Shown one piece after another: positions 47,766-60,480 of a DNA stretch of 64,000 bases; the stretch's first letter is position 1, and each line of letters begins with the position of its first letter. A model generated the notes under the pieces. It searched no databases. It had not been told where the DNA came from and worked only from the letters and a program-made list of their open reading frames with translations. This stretch comes from Ananas comosus. Lineage: Eukaryota; Streptophyta; Magnoliopsida; Poales; Bromeliaceae. The position numbers were made by a program, and so were the translations under genes. The DNA lies in NCBI RefSeq assembly GCF_001540865.1, contig NC_033621.1, positions 13,308,143 through 13,372,142 on the forward strand. Direction: 5' to 3'.

Positions 47766-50700
47766 ATGGACGATCTTAAGGCGGCGTTGAAGGATCACGC
47801 GGATCTCGTCGCCGGGCTCTTCGAGAACCTCTCCGCGGAGCTCCGCAGCGGATTCGGCCCCGCGGTCGACAACTTCGTGGGGTTCTTCCACGCGATTGAT
47901 TGGAAGGTCGCTCCTCTTTAACCCCAAACCCTAATCTGTTTGATGATCAAAACCCTAGTAAATCCTCTTTCTTTTGATGTTCTCTTGAGTTGTTACTAGC
48001 AAGAGAGATCCAACTTTGAGTAGCTTTCTGATTAGTTGCTATAGTTTGAGTTTTATCAGCCAAAAAGATCGAAATGTGTAGCTTTTTGGTTAGTTGGTGT
48101 AGCTAGATCTGTAAGTGTTCTTTTGAGTTTTATCAGCAAAAAAGATCCAAATTTGAGTAGCTTTTTTATTAGTTGCTGTAGTTTGATCTTTTGAGTTTTA
48201 TCAGCAAAAAAGATCGAAATTTGTGTAGCTTTTTAATCAGTTGGTATAGTTTGATCTGTGGGTGTTCTTTTGAGTTTTATCAGCAAAAAAAGGTCAAATT
48301 TTGTGTAGCTTTTTGATTAGTTGCTATAGTTTGATCTGTGGGAGAAATTAAATTGTTGATGAAAATGTAAGGAGAATCTCTAGAACCCCAAAAGTTTTCT
48401 TTCACATCTCCTCAATCTTAAATGCTTTATTTTAATTTATTCTCATCAAATAAAAGGCGGGGATTTCGTGAAATTTAACTGCGATTTCAATAAAGTTGAT
48501 GGCTTTATCCGAATTTTTGCTGATCACAATGTTGGTTCTATAAATGGTTAACATCCGATAGCTAATAAACTCATTATTTTTGATGAAACACCAATTCAAA
48601 TTATTGATTAAAGTAATTCAAATTAACATACTTTGAAGAATAGAGGGTTTCAGTACCTGAGGTGATCTCCATGCAATTTCACCTAAATTTTTCCCTAGAA
48701 AGTTGGTAATTAGAGCTTTATACTTCTCAGAATGATCGTTTTTATGTCGATTTTCGCTGCTGGACAGGTTTTTACACCTAATCTTGTTGTTTTATCTCTG
48801 ATCTCTATGGTAAAGTGGTAAATTTAGGGAATGTAGCTAATTAACAAGTAAAGATAATAACGTGGAATGTGGCATGGAGAATTGTGTCAAGATAAGAGAA
48901 ATTGCATGAACAATATCTGTGATGAAACCCCAATATGTTTGAAACTCTAGGATTTGTATGTCCAACCATACATTTCACCTTTCCACAGAAGAAAAGGGCT
49001 TATACATGAATTAATCCGTATTGTTGGACTTCCCCTCCGTTCCTTAAGCCTCAGGATTTAAGTCTCGAAAGAGGTTCACTACTAGTAGGTACACTAGGGA
49101 CTTGGTGCTAAAATTTAGTAGATATGATGTGATGGATAGGTGTTGGTCTACATAGGTTCTTGTGAACAACTCTGGAAGTAATTAACTATGAGTTACTTTT
49201 GTGATTGACATTCTCAAGTAATGATAGTTGATGAATGACAAAGAGGCAAAGTCTAGTTCTTTCTTATGCAAGGAACATTCTGATCTATTAGAGTAGCATG
49301 ACCCTTTTGTTTTGTCGATGATTTATAAACATGACAGAGGGTTGCTTTGGTAGGCTCCCCATGCAGAGCCCAAAACAGCATTTAGTTATGGAAAGGTATT
49401 TTAAGATTGTAAGCTTATTTTTGGCAAGTATCTAAATTCTTCAAGCGTGTATCCGTTCTTGTATCAGATACTACTTGCAGTCACATCCATGTATGTTGAA
49501 TACTTCTTATCTCTCTGATATATGTAATGAATAAAGCTGGAAATTTGTTGCAATACTTTTGAGATATTCAGTATAGTCTGTCGATTTTTGGTGGAGAGAG
49601 GGTGCAATAAGGGTAGCCACTGATGATGATTTGCCTCGTGAAGATAAGTAAAATAGTGGATTATTGCTATCTTTGATACGATTGGGCCAAGAATTTTCTT
49701 TCAGGCGTGATAATCCATCTTAGATGCTATTTTGTGCGTTATGTTTTTGTATATATGACATGAGGCCCATATTTGGATTTCATGTTGGAGAGAAAACTTT
49801 TACAATATGCAACTTATAACAAGAAAGCCATGAAAGATAAGGTCTATTAGATCATCGGACCATTTGTTACATGTCTGTAAGTAGAGCTTGTGAGTCATGG
49901 ATTTCATTTGATATCATGTAGCTCTGGACTGTGTTCAAGTTTTTTATTATTTTCAATGAAGCTGATACTGTTTGTCTTTCGTAATGCCTTTTACTCTTGT
50001 TTTCATAATAGAAAGTCTATTATTCTTCAAGTCTGTGAATTTACTTTTCAATGAACACTCCCTATCATTTGACATCTTCACTTTTGCATGTGTAGGAGCC
50101 TTGGTTAATCGGCCTATTAGCCTTCCATGTGCTTTTGCTACTGGCAACTATCATCACGAGGAAGCATGTGAACTTCCAGCTCTTCTTGTCGATTCTAGCA
50201 TGTAAGTTCGTTTTCTCCTTTCACACCGACTACAGCGCTGAATTTATTAGTTTAGTTTAAGCACATTTTTTCATAGTCCTTTATTTCTTGTTTTCAGTAT
50301 CATACTGTATACTTTTAGCACCTCATCCTGTTATTACTTGATGCTCAATTAAATATTGGTCAAGCAGTACAAGTTAAACCGAACAGGTTATCAGTGCATG
50401 ATCAGTTTGGTGGAATCGGAAGCTGTTCTTTCAAAGCACTTTTCAGTGGGTTAAATCCATTCGAAACATTAAAATCAGAAAACATTTTGCCAATGACATT
50501 GTTTATGCCTTAGATACTTAAGAGCTAAGATGCTCATTGTTTGATTGTTTTTCGGTTGTATATATCCTCATAATTTATCAATACCGTAGCTTAATTGGGC
50601 CGTTATTTGATAGAAAAGACTCACCTAGTGAATTCGAAAAGGAATGGGATGTGATTGCTGCTTAAGATTAACGGTGCAAATTGTAGATGACCCTCCATAA

Positions 50701-51536
50701 AACCCTTTGGTCTTTCATGTGGGCAACATCTTAACCCTCATAATAATCTGGTTATGAGGGTCCATGACTGAACTTCATTACCTCCATCCATTAGTGCTAA
50801 ATTATAGAATTATGTTTCTCTTAAGAGTGTTTAAGCGCTACTATGTTTCTAGTCTTCAACGGTAGACTGGCGCAAGACTAATAATACGAGGCTTTTCTGC
50901 GTTCATACCCCTTTAAATATACGAAATTGCTTAAGCACCCATGCAGAGTCCATATTTGTGCATTGTTATCTGAAAACCTTGGTTATTTGCGCCCATTTTG
51001 TATCTATGCGAAAACCATTTTGTATGGATATACTAATGCATGAGTGCGAATAATCAAAATTTTTCACGTGGTCGCTTGCTAGTACTAATTCTGTTGGGTT
51101 ATTTGTGCAATTTTCTTTATTTGATAGGCGTACATTGCGGGTAAAAAAAAAAAAAAAAAAAACTAACAAATTTAATTAATTCTTTAACCAAACTCTTATG
51201 CAGTTTCCGGTGTCTATCTTGCTGAGAGGATTAATACTCTTCTGGGAGAGCACTGGAAGAGCTTCGCGAGCCAAAATTACTTCGACCCGCAAGGCCTTTT
51301 CATTTCAGTGCTCTGGTCCGGCCCGCTTCTTCTCATAGCCATACTTATTGTGGTCAGTAACAATGTACCTTTGCTCGATTCCAGATTTATTTGCAAGTTC
51401 TTTTCCCATTTTTCTCAAATTCTTTTCCTATTTTTCCCAGGTGAACACTCTCATCACACTCTGCGTACTCATCGTAAAATGGAAAAGAGCAGAACTCAGG
51501 CATCGCGCGCGGCTCGCTCGTGGCAAGCAGGATTGA
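47766..51536 (+). CDS. TMEM18: TMEM18 family membrane protein
   Basis: Four exons: 47766-47906, 50096-50201, 51204-51352 and 51441-51536, giving 163 residues, the family length. The N-terminal soluble part (MDDLKAALKDHADLVAGLF ... DNFVGFFHAIDWKEPW) matches TMEM18. Hydrophobic segments then follow: WLIGLLAFHVLLLLATII, FLSILAFSGVYLA, and LWSGPLLLIAILIVVNTLIT with VLIVKW. The C-terminus is strongly basic (KRAELRHRARLARGKQD), as in animal TMEM18, where it serves nuclear-envelope targeting. The plant role is not known to me. The intron 1 donor GTCGCT is weak but frame and homology require it; the others are GTAAGT and GTCAGT. Convergent with STOP1. Confidence 0.9.
47990..48345. repeat. tandem repeat in TMEM18 intron 1
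   Basis: About four to five imperfect copies of a 70-85 bp unit containing GAGTTTTATCAGC, AAAAAGATC, GTAGCTTTTT and AGTTGSTRTAG. Located close to the 5' end of the intron. Confidence 0.75.
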
Positions 51537-52916
51537 TATATATACTTGTGTGCTATACTTGCAATCCAAATTAAACTCATCAGCTGTGGGGTTTATTATC
51601 ACTCATCTAGGAATTTTGATTCTAGGGCAAATTTTGATATGTTAGGTGGGTCTTTTATCTGTAAGTCCCAGGCAGCGGCGCAGGGGATAGGTAACTTCAT
51701 ATGAGATTTGGATTAACTTTATTCATTTCATGTTGCTTTTTGAGATTTTGAGATACTTTGTAAAATTATTCGTTTAGTTTTGATAGAAGATAGAATCCAA
51801 TACATTAACTTTACTAAACAAGCGGAATTTTTTACCGGAAATTTTCGTGATTCTTGTCAGATTTGTTATCTGAAACATCTGCTGTGGGCAATTCTTTGAG
51901 TATTTTTTTTTGTTTGAGTACATAATTATGTTGGCACTTTGTAATATGAATGGTTTGATCCAACAATTTACCAACATATCAATCAATCCTAATTTAACTT
52001 CATCTTCCCTTTTTTTAATTATTATTTTTTTTTAAGATTGTCTTTAGCATCATGGGTTTTAATTGAAATACATTTCTGATGCCTCTGATTGTCACAATTG
52101 CTGATGATCATTTCCTTTTTTTGCCTTATGTGTCATTTGCTTCACCAGTATTGGAACCCCTAATTTAAATTTGAGGTCAAAATTTTAAAATTTAATCCCT
52201 TCAAAATGAAGCCAGTAAATAGAACTGAAATAAGTAGATTGAAAACAAACAAACCCAACTTTATTTCAGATGATTATTTGCATCACCCAATCGCATATAT
52301 GAAAATGAAATGTGAACACAATAAATTGCAAGTAGATCAAATTCACACACTTGAGATTCCTATGCTTTTTTATATTCTATTGTACTTGTGATACAAATTT
52401 CTATGTAAGATCCATCTCAATCAATGAGCTTATTTGGCCTTTACATCACCTGAACCCTAATATCAAATAAGAATATTTCTCCAATAATAATAATATTATT
52501 CATGCATGTAATTACTTGAAATGCACTTATATCAATAACTTTGTCCCCTAACTAAACTGCAAAGAATCATAATTATGTTGAAAAAAGTAATAACCATGTG
52601 ATCATCTGTAGATCAAGTACCCTAAATATTAAACTCTAATGAACTCAATCCACATAATAACAGTAGCTGTGGAATCCTCATGAAGAGAATTTATATCATA
52701 GTTTTGTTCCCCACAAGCATACATAATCCACCAAAAAAAAAAAAAAAAAAACTGAAACATATCATAAGATAAATAAGTAGAGGATATTATTGAGCTACGA
52801 TAACAAAAATACACGACCAAAGAAAGAGTATCGATTAAACATGAACGAAAATCACATAACATACTCCCAAAACATGAATGCGGCGCTGCGCGCATTGCGA
52901 CTTTTCATCATCATCA
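51537..52916. other. convergent intergenic region between TMEM18 and STOP1
   Basis: Holds the 3' UTRs of two convergent genes and AT-rich DNA. No further gene or clear repeat is recognised. Confidence 0.5.
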
Positions 52917-54461
52917 CTAGCTTTCTCCATTTCGTTGAGTAAAACTGCACGAGCCCGACGGCAGAAAGGAGAAAGGGTTTTCTGCGACGTCAAATGCCGG
53001 CCGAGGAAAATCGTCGAGCACGCCAAAGTTACACGAATCGAAGTTCATCGGCGAAAAGTACCCGCGGCTATCGTCAACTCCTTTAATATCAATGCTATTG
53101 ATATCGTCCGACGTGCTCGAAGGGAAGCCGTAGGAGCTCATATTTCCACCCAAACCGTTCACCGCTTCACCGCCACGCGATAGCTCGGGTGTGTTATTAC
53201 TATTATTATTATTGGGCGTTTTGACATCGTCAATGGGGAGGTCAACGGGGAGGGCGGGAGTGTGGCCTTGAAACAGCGCGACGTGTCCGAACAGCTTATC
53301 CTTTCTCGAAAACGTCGTCCCGCACGAGCACAGCCACTTGTCACGCCCGCAGTGCTTCTCGTGGGTCTTGAGATCCGCGATGACCGAGAACTTCTTCGTG
53401 TTGCATCGGCTGCAAATGTAGCTCTTGTCGCAATGGCTCCTCTTGTAGTGGTTCTTCACGCACAGGATCGTCTTTAACGGTTGGAACTTCTTGTGCTCCT
53501 TGTTCCGCTTGCACCCGGCGAAGGGGCACGAGTACCGCCGGACGAGCGCGGGTTCCGAGGCGGGGCCCCTCGCAGGCTTGGCGAGGGCCGCGGGGGTCTT
53601 GTACTCATCCCCGTGGCCCCTCATATGCATTCTCAAGTTCGCGTCTCGCTTGAACCCCTTGCCGCAGATCGAGCAAAAGTGAGTGTGGGGCGCCAAGATC
53701 TCTTCCTTCTCGAGCTGAAGCACTTCGTAGGAGCCCGGCGGAAGGTTCTCCCCGTCCGCGGCACCGCCATCGTCGCTCTCTTTCAAATCGTGATCGTCGA
53801 TCGGAATCCGCTCATCAGCCCCGCCAGCCCTGCCGGCATCCAAGCATTTGAGCATCAGCTCATCGCTGTCCTCGCCAGAAGCGCTCAAGCTCTTGATCAG
53901 CTCCTCGTACTCGGAACCCTTGTTCATTTCGGGGGTTACGACCTCATTCCTTTGCTGATTAGTGTTGAGGTTAGGATTCGAGCCAAAGGCGGCCGTGGGA
54001 GCACCGAGCATAGGATTAGTCGAGAGGAGCGAGTTCTTGATCGACGGGAGGAGAGTCCCCGCGGTCGAGATCAATTGAATTATGATGCAAGTTAGGTCCG
54101 CGGTCACGAGCTGTTGCTGGGCTGCGAGCTCGCCAGCGCGGTTCGAGAACTGGCCCTCCTGGCTAATGATCTGCCGGACGATGTCCTGCACTTGGTGGAT
54201 CTTCTGCTCGAGGAAGGAGAGGTTGCTCAGCATCCCGCGTGGGTCCCAATCAAGAATCGGGGTGCTAACGGTCTGACTCGATTCGAGCGGATTCGTGATT
54301 TTCATTTTGTTATCGGGGTGGTAAGAAGGCAATGCCTGAGATTGCGTTTTCGGAGATTGCGCGAAGCCGTAAGCGAGATTCGCGGGATTGAAGTGGTTGC
54401 CCGGCATCAATGAGGAAGGTTTGGAAGAAGCTTCTGAAGTTCCTTTCAGCTTGTGATCCAT
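52917..54461 (-). CDS. STOP1: STOP1-type C2H2 zinc-finger transcription factor
   Basis: Intronless CDS of 514 residues, the family length. STOP1 (ART1 in rice) is a nuclear regulator of proton and aluminium tolerance that drives malate/citrate transporter and other genes. Motifs: [20 protein letters not shown] in the N-terminal helical region; finger 1 [19 protein letters not shown]; the long finger 2 [17 protein letters not shown] with [12 protein letters not shown]; finger 3 [20 protein letters not shown]; finger 4 [19 protein letters not shown]. The acidic stretch before finger 1 ([12 protein letters not shown]) and the C-terminal [11 protein letters not shown] fit family members. The start [10 protein letters not shown] is the first ATG; the frame stays open upstream only through non-ATG codons. 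GC-rich CDS with an AT-rich leader. Confidence 0.93.
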   Translation of the reverse strand: MDHKLKGTSEASSKPSSLMPGNHFNPANLAYGFAQSPKTQSQALPSYHPDNKMKITNPLESSQTVSTPILDWDPRGMLSNLSFLEQKIHQVQDIVRQIISQEGQFSNRAGELAAQQQLVTADLTCIIIQLISTAGTLLPSIKNSLLSTNPMLGAPTAAFGSNPNLNTNQQRNEVVTPEMNKGSEYEELIKSLSASGEDSDELMLKCLDAGRAGGADERIPIDDHDLKESDDGGAADGENLPPGSYEVLQLEKEEILAPHTHFCSICGKGFKRDANLRMHMRGHGDEYKTPAALAKPARGPASEPALVRRYSCPFAGCKRNKEHKKFQPLKTILCVKNHYKRSHCDKSYICSRCNTKKFSVIADLKTHEKHCGRDKWLCSCGTTFSRKDKLFGHVALFQGHTPALPVDLPIDDVKTPNNNNSNNTPELSRGGEAVNGLGGNMSSYGFPSSTSDDINSIDIKGVDDSRGYFSPMNFDSCNFGVLDDFPRPAFDVAENPFSFLPSGSCSFTQRNGES

Positions 54462-56061
54462 TTTCTTATCCAATTTCTCTCTTCCGAGTTCGATTATTTC
54501 ACAATAGTGTGTTGCCGAAATCCGAGAACCAATGGTTCTCAATCAAGATTTACTAAATAAAAACCTAAAGACAACAAAACAATTGTACAATTTACCATGA
54601 TATGAAAAGCAAAAAAAAAAAGAATTCCAGTGCTGTAGCACGGGGTCGTACCAACACATATGCGCCAACACATAACGGTATGAAATATTTATTTTCTTTA
54701 GCAACAAAATATTCTAATTGCTTATTGTGTTTCTTTATCAATTCTTCTGGACCTTACTGAGTAAATACTTACTAATTAAAAGAAAAGAGAGTTTTGAGCT
54801 GCGTAATCGGCACGGGAACTGTATTGTGCCGATATCTTGTTGATACGATACGGCATGGTAGATACGACCCATGCCGATAGGCACTTATATCCTTGCGGAA
54901 AAAAAACATAACGTGAAAGAAAAAGAACAAAGGATGTAAATTTCATCTTAAAGAACTACTTTCTCTACATATTACCAACAAAAATAGAGAAACTGAGGCT
55001 CAATGCTCTCCTACATGATAACACTAAAACTCTTTGAATCATAAAGATCCTGAGAACCAGGGACCAAGAACAGCATGAAAGAAAAAGGATTATGGGTTTT
55101 ATCTTTGAAGATCTTCAAAAGTGACACATACACTCAAAATATTTCCTTACAAGAGTAGTTATCACAACATTAAAGAATTACAAAAGTGCTTCTTTTGCTT
55201 TTGAGTAGTTTTCCGGCGGAAAAAGTATTTTTCGTCGGTTTGGTTCCTGTAAAAAAGTAGGTTTTACTGAACAGTTTTCTATGAATTTCCGAGGAACCAA
55301 ACAAGCCCTAAGAAAGATATTCTCTGAGGTTTCAGCTAAAAAATTAGATGTAAAACTATTATAAGGAAACTAATAGATCTTAAACAACTACGCACAAAAA
55401 GGAGATTAAAATTACTGGAACATGTAGAAGAAGAAGAAGAAGAACACTGAAATAAGATAGGAATATATGCTAGATCACCCTCAAATTAAAGGCCATGATT
55501 TGAATTATCAACATTCAATTTAAAAGGAGAAGAGAGAAAAAAAGAAAAAAGAAATTTTTCATGGGTTGAAAGAGCTACTAGATCTTAAATTTTCTAGCTA
55601 AATTCAACTTTTTAAATCACCCAGAAGCAAAAGTAGGAAAATAAAGCAACAAAAAAAAAAAAATCTACTAAAAAAAAGAACAGTATTAATCATACAAAGA
55701 ACAAGATGAACAAACAACACATGAAAAGGTGTCAAAAAAATAAATAAATAAATGTCAATCCTAAAAACTCCACCTTTTTGGCTAATTTATCCTTTAAAAA
55801 AAAAAAAAAACCCCATATTTTTCACAACCCAAATCTCACCCACACACATCACAGAACCAAAAACCCAAAAGAAAAAAAAAGAAAGAAGAACAAAAGGAAC
55901 AAAACAAAGAGAAAACAACTTACAAAGATGGATCCAAGCCTCTTCGAGAGGAAATTGGACTCAAAGATTCCTCCTTTGATGGATTTATCATCAACCCAAC
56001 TTGAACTTGATCTAAGATCCAAAAAAAATCTCTCCTTTGTGTTGCACCTCATATCCCCCAT
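54462..56061 (-). promoter_or_regulatory. spliced STOP1 5' leader with a 46-codon uORF
   Basis: On the minus strand a strong donor, CATCTTT then GTAAGTTG, lies at 55924/55923. Acceptors TTATTTAG (54553) or GTCTTTAG (54565) lie close to the CDS. The leader exon (55924 to beyond 56061) contains an ATG at 56059-56061 that stays open for exactly 46 codons to the donor. After splicing, the frame meets TAA at once (acceptor 54553) or TAG after three codons (acceptor 54565). Leader and uORF are inference; the antisense ORF at 55778-56113 on the plus strand is judged a shadow. Confidence 0.42.
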
Positions 56062-56212
56062 CCCCAAATTTGCTCCTTGTTTGACCTCTATAAAGCTTTT
56101 AATTGTTTACTAACCTCAAAAAAAAAACTTATTAATGCATTTATACCACTCCACTTCAATACACAGCCTTAAGCTGTTCTCACAGTGGTAGTATGAGACA
56201 AGGAAAAAAAAA

Positions 56213-57887
56213 GAAAAAAAAAAAGTGCTTGGACCCCCTCAAGTTATAGCTTATTCTGAAATGGGACCACTAATTATTTTAGTTTTCATTGAATCTGTGA
56301 TTTTGTTAAGGATAAAATACAGAAAATTTTTTATATAAATATTTTGTTTTACGTTTGTTATTAATTTATAAAAATCTATATTTTACCTTCTTAAAATTTC
56401 GAGTTGATGCATTTAGGCCCTCTTCGTCAATGTTCTGTCACTATTCTATTTATTTTTATAATTATACCGAAAATATTCTTTAAAATGATAGAAATATATA
56501 TATTAAATATTTATTTTTTCTTAAAAAATAAGTAAGGATAATTTGGTTATTTTATTTTCTCAACTAATGTTGTAACCCCTTGCAAATATTTTTGAAATTT
56601 TAAGAGGATAAAATATAGACTTTTAAAAATCAGGGAGAGAAAAATAAAATAAAAAGATAAAAAAAAAGTATTTACCGAGAAATTTTCCGAATTTTAGCCT
56701 TTTGTTAAATTTAATAGTCGGTGTATCTTTTAGCTTACAATTATGAAAAAAATAACTTATTTAAACTACATACCATTTTGCGTCGACTATTTAATCTTTT
56801 AAAATTTTATTTTTATCAATCGGTCTTTTAATTTGTTTGATTTTGGTCAATCAATAGCACATTAATTTTAAAATTTTGAATGTATATCATTTATCTTTAC
56901 TGGTTTAGTTATCATCCTTAAGGCAATTCTCGTAATTAACTATAAGTTTTTGAAATAAACAATTGACTTAAATTTTGAAATATTGAATTTTCAACTCAAA
57001 ATGATTCATAAATCAGATAAGTTGTTATCGATGAAGCATCTAATTTTAGTATAATTTCTAATTTAATAATTTCTTATATTTAGTGACTGGATTTTACATT
57101 TGAGCTAACAAAACATTGAACTTTTTTATGGTAACTAATTAATTTCAATATAGACCTTATGTTGATTTGAAAAAATAGTTTGAATCAAAATAAATAACAC
57201 TTACAAGATAATCAAGTGGGGAAAGAAAAATACACTTTGGGAGACTAGTAGCAATGACAAACATAGAAAATAATATGGGTGTTTGGTCTAACTTTTGAAA
57301 AGTAATTTTGGACTCAGAAACGATTTTCAGCTCAGTAAAGTGTTTGACAACTTTATTTTCAAAATCTAATTCTAATTTCTAGAATCAGTTTTTTAATTTT
57401 CGAGATCCAAAATCAGAAACAGCTAAAACTTACTTCTTAAAATCTGATTCTGATTTCGGACTCAAAACTTAAATTTTTAATTTTATTTTTCAATTCAAAA
57501 TTTAATTTTAAATTTTAAATTTTAAATTTAGACATTAAATTTTTACTTTTTAAATTTATTCTTAAATTAAAATATCAAATTGTAAATTTTGTACAAATAT
57601 TAAATATTAAATTATTTTAAAATAAAAATTAGTAAAAATATTATTATATGCAAACATCATTTTTTTTTCATCAAACAGTTTTACAAAATCATTTCCAAAA
57701 AAATTACTTTTATTTAAACTCAGTCAACCACTCTACAGATTTTAACTAAAATTAATTCTACGAACGGAAATAAATTTTGCAGAAATCATGTTTCCAAAAT
57801 CTATGCCAAATTGGGCCTAATGTTAAAATGACTATTTGCAAATAACACGTGGTTCAGGGATCTACGTACACTTTTACCCATGAGTGA
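56213..57887. mobile_element. inverted-end element upstream of STOP1
   Basis: Left GTGCTTGGACCCCCTCAAGT ATAG-type end, right GATCTACGTACACTTTTACC in inverse orientation, matching the ends of 46247-47687. The body is AT-rich without genes and contains a nested MITE near 57277-57817. It begins about 150 bp upstream of the putative uORF start. Confidence 0.5.
57277..57817. mobile_element. nested MITE
   Basis: GGGTGTTTGGTCTAACTTTT at the left faces the complement of AGGCCCAATTTGGCATAGAT at the right. The interior is AT-rich with tandem TTTAAATTTTAAATT text. Boundaries are approximate. Confidence 0.45.
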
Positions 57888-57964
57888 TGTCACATTCATT
57901 TTTCTATATTGTTTAGTAGAGGAAGAGTTTAAGATAGATTGTTCTAGCGGTATATAAAAATATG

Positions 57965-58550
57965 ATGGTAAATTGTATGGACACCCCTCAACTATAGGGT
58001 AATTAAAACTATCTATTTGGAATTTCCTTAACTTTTTGCGTCACAAAATTAGAAGTTTTATCAAATTTCATTTGTAAGTTTATAAAATTTAATGATTTTT
58101 ATTATATTTAGTGAATAAAATTGAAATAATTTATAATTAGAGGCTACTAGATTTATAAATTTCAATAAAATTAATCAAGCAAGCTAAAAGAATTCAATCC
58201 TAAAAAATTGAATATTTAGTCGAGAAAACCTTTTCAGAATGATCCATAGTTGAAATTATATATTATATATTTTTTTTATTGAGACTCCGTTAACCTTTCT
58301 TTTTAATAGAGCAATTTTTTTGCCAAATAAATTAAATAATTTAACAAACTAATTAATAATTTTATCAAATTTAATAGTTTAAACTAGATTAATAGCTGCT
58401 AAATAGCTAATTGAATTGTACAACTTAAAAAATTTGTAGCTTAATCAAGTATAAAAGCTCAATTTTTTTAAAAAAATAAAAAGATGTTGGATCTAAAAGA
58501 AATTAAGTTGAGAGGTCTATTTCAATAACGACTATNTGTTCAACTTAAAA
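57965..58550. mobile_element. further copy of the CCCCTCAACTATA-end family
   Basis: Left GTAAATTGTATGGACACCCC then TCAACTATAG. The right side has AAGTTGAGAGGTCTATTTCA, the inverse end, followed by an N at 58536. No ORF. Confidence 0.45.
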
Positions 58551-59779
58551 ATGCTACATAAGTGCTCGTGTGGTAAATAGAGATTTATTTATGCAAATAT
58601 AAATTTATTAAGACTCGATTGTAAAAAAAATATTTTTAAGGGACTAAATACAAAAAAAACCCAGGGAAAATTACAAAAAGCCCAGGGGAAAGTTACATAA
58701 AAAAAAAGTTTTTTAGAGGGTCACCGCCACCACCCATTTTGATTAAAAAGTACGGAATTTCGTATGGACCATGTTTACCACGTCACCTGTAGACCACCAC
58801 TGGTACTATTCATTCCACTAGTTTCCACCGTACATCTAAAAAAATAATCTTTAGACTAAATTTATTTATCTTTTTGCCGTTTCTATAGTCCTATCGCATT
58901 TCAAAATAAAATTAATAAAAAATAATTTTATAGTATATATATAATTTTTTTTATTTTTCTATCGTATACTTTTTTTCCTAAATATTACTAAATTATTTTT
59001 TATCCCAATCTGTATTTTCTCATCAGTAGCATTAAATAGGATTTTTATTGTCGTATTTGCGGATCGATTTTGATCCAATACTTGATATGAGATTCAGATT
59101 TAAAATTAGATTCTAACAAATTACGATTAAGTTCTCATCAACATAAGATTAAATTTCGTATAAGATTTGTAGTTAGTTAATTTATTCGGATTAAAAAAAT
59201 AAAAGTGAGATAGATGATAGATAGTGCACCGCTGATGTGGCGGACATGGTTCATGCGATAACTTCTAGAAAAAAAAAATATAAGGAAAAAAAAATAGTGG
59301 GATTAGGAGATTGAGTGGACCATTTTTTCACTCTTTTTTTTTTTTCTTTTTCTTTTTCTTTTTTTTGTCTTTTATATTTTATTCAACACGCGTTTTGCTG
59401 TCGCTATTTTGACTATTGTCCAATTCATCTAATAAATTCATGTTTAATTTGACCTTTTTGTTACTTTATTCATTATATTTTTTTAGAAATATTTCATTTC
59501 ACTATAGTGTATTTATTAGGGCCCTTTGAATGGAAAAATGTCTTTATTGTAACAGTAATAATACATAGGATATATTAATTCCAAAAGGTATGATAATAAA
59601 ACTCCTATTTAGAAATAAAATAGTAATTTTATATTAAAATAAAACATATTTTTAAAAAAATTTATTGTCGTCCTTGCGTGTAATTACTAATTCATATGGA
59701 GTTAATAAATGGGGTTGGAATTTAAAATTTATCATGAGTAAATTGTAAGGGCGGGTTTAAGATAGGGCGTGTACATATT
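58551..59779. other. AT-rich intergenic DNA
   Basis: 58655-58870 and 59210-59300 look like paired repeat arms (AAGTACGGAATTTCGTATGG and GCGGACATGGTTCATGCG flank them) but I cannot define ends. No gene is seen. Confidence 0.4.
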
Positions 59780-59977
59780 GTTATTTATAAGATCGATCCT
59801 TTGGATAATACCGTATCAAAGTTAAATTTAAGCTTTAGTCGTTTTCACGACATGGATTCAGCACCAATTTAATCTTTGGTTATTTATAAGATCGATCCTT
59901 TGGATAATATCGTACCAAAGTTAAATTTAAGCTTTAGTCATTTTCACAACGTGGATTCAGCACCAATTTAATCTTTT
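59780..59977. repeat. 99-bp tandem duplication
   Basis: 59780-59878 and 59879-59977 both read GTTATTTATAAGATCGATCC ... GATTCAGCACCAATTTAATC, differing at about seven bases. Confidence 0.9.
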
Positions 59978-60099
59978 GTTGTTCCTGACGGAGTTGCGTC
60001 TTACGTACTATATTTTGTTTATCATCATCCTCACAGATGGAGGCCGATAGGATCAAAATAAGATAGACCGTTCTTAGAGTAATTAACAAAGGATTTGAT

Positions 60100-60480
60100 A
60101 GTTGGTATTTGAGGTGTGACACGCCGCTTTTCAGGAAGGGAATCCATTTTAGAACTATTTTAGACCTAGTATGTTTAACTCTCTTAATCTTTTGAGCCTA
60201 ATCACCACCCCAAATACTATAACTGTATTAAGAGGTATAGTTTCCCGACCCCGAGTGTCACATTCCTCCATTTTAAGTCCTAATGTACTCGTCAAGTTCA
60301 AATATACTCGCAAGTACGAGACGATGTGAGATTCGTCTCGTTAGCCTTGTCATGCAGGTTCTGACGTAGCATGTTAATCCCACACCCTGATGTAGCTTAT
60401 CATATCCTGACTCAGTCAAGACTCATTCCACACTTTCGACTAGTGATTGGCTCTGATACCAAAAGGATTAAGCATGCGAA
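60100..60480 (-). mobile_element. LTR-retrotransposon remnant with tRNA-Met-type primer-binding site
   Basis: The minus strand at 60449-60462 reads TGGTATCAGAGCC, the primer-binding site used by many plant Copia elements (initiator tRNA-Met). A weaker plus-strand TGGTATTAGAGT occurs at 61739. I see no gag or pol, and LTR borders are not clear. 60540-60625 resembles the SINE-like 3' part at 16200. Confidence 0.35.

Noticed and set aside
53481..54095. 204-codon plus-strand ORF antisense to STOP1
   Set aside because: Shadow ORF in a GC-rich CDS; no family features, whereas the minus strand encodes a full STOP1 protein.
55778..56113. Plus-strand ORF MANLSFKKKKK... near the STOP1 leader
   Set aside because: Lys-rich start from A runs, no recognised domain, and its ATG MDPSLFERK is antisense to a strong minus-strand GTAAGT donor. 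Treated as antisense of the STOP1 leader.
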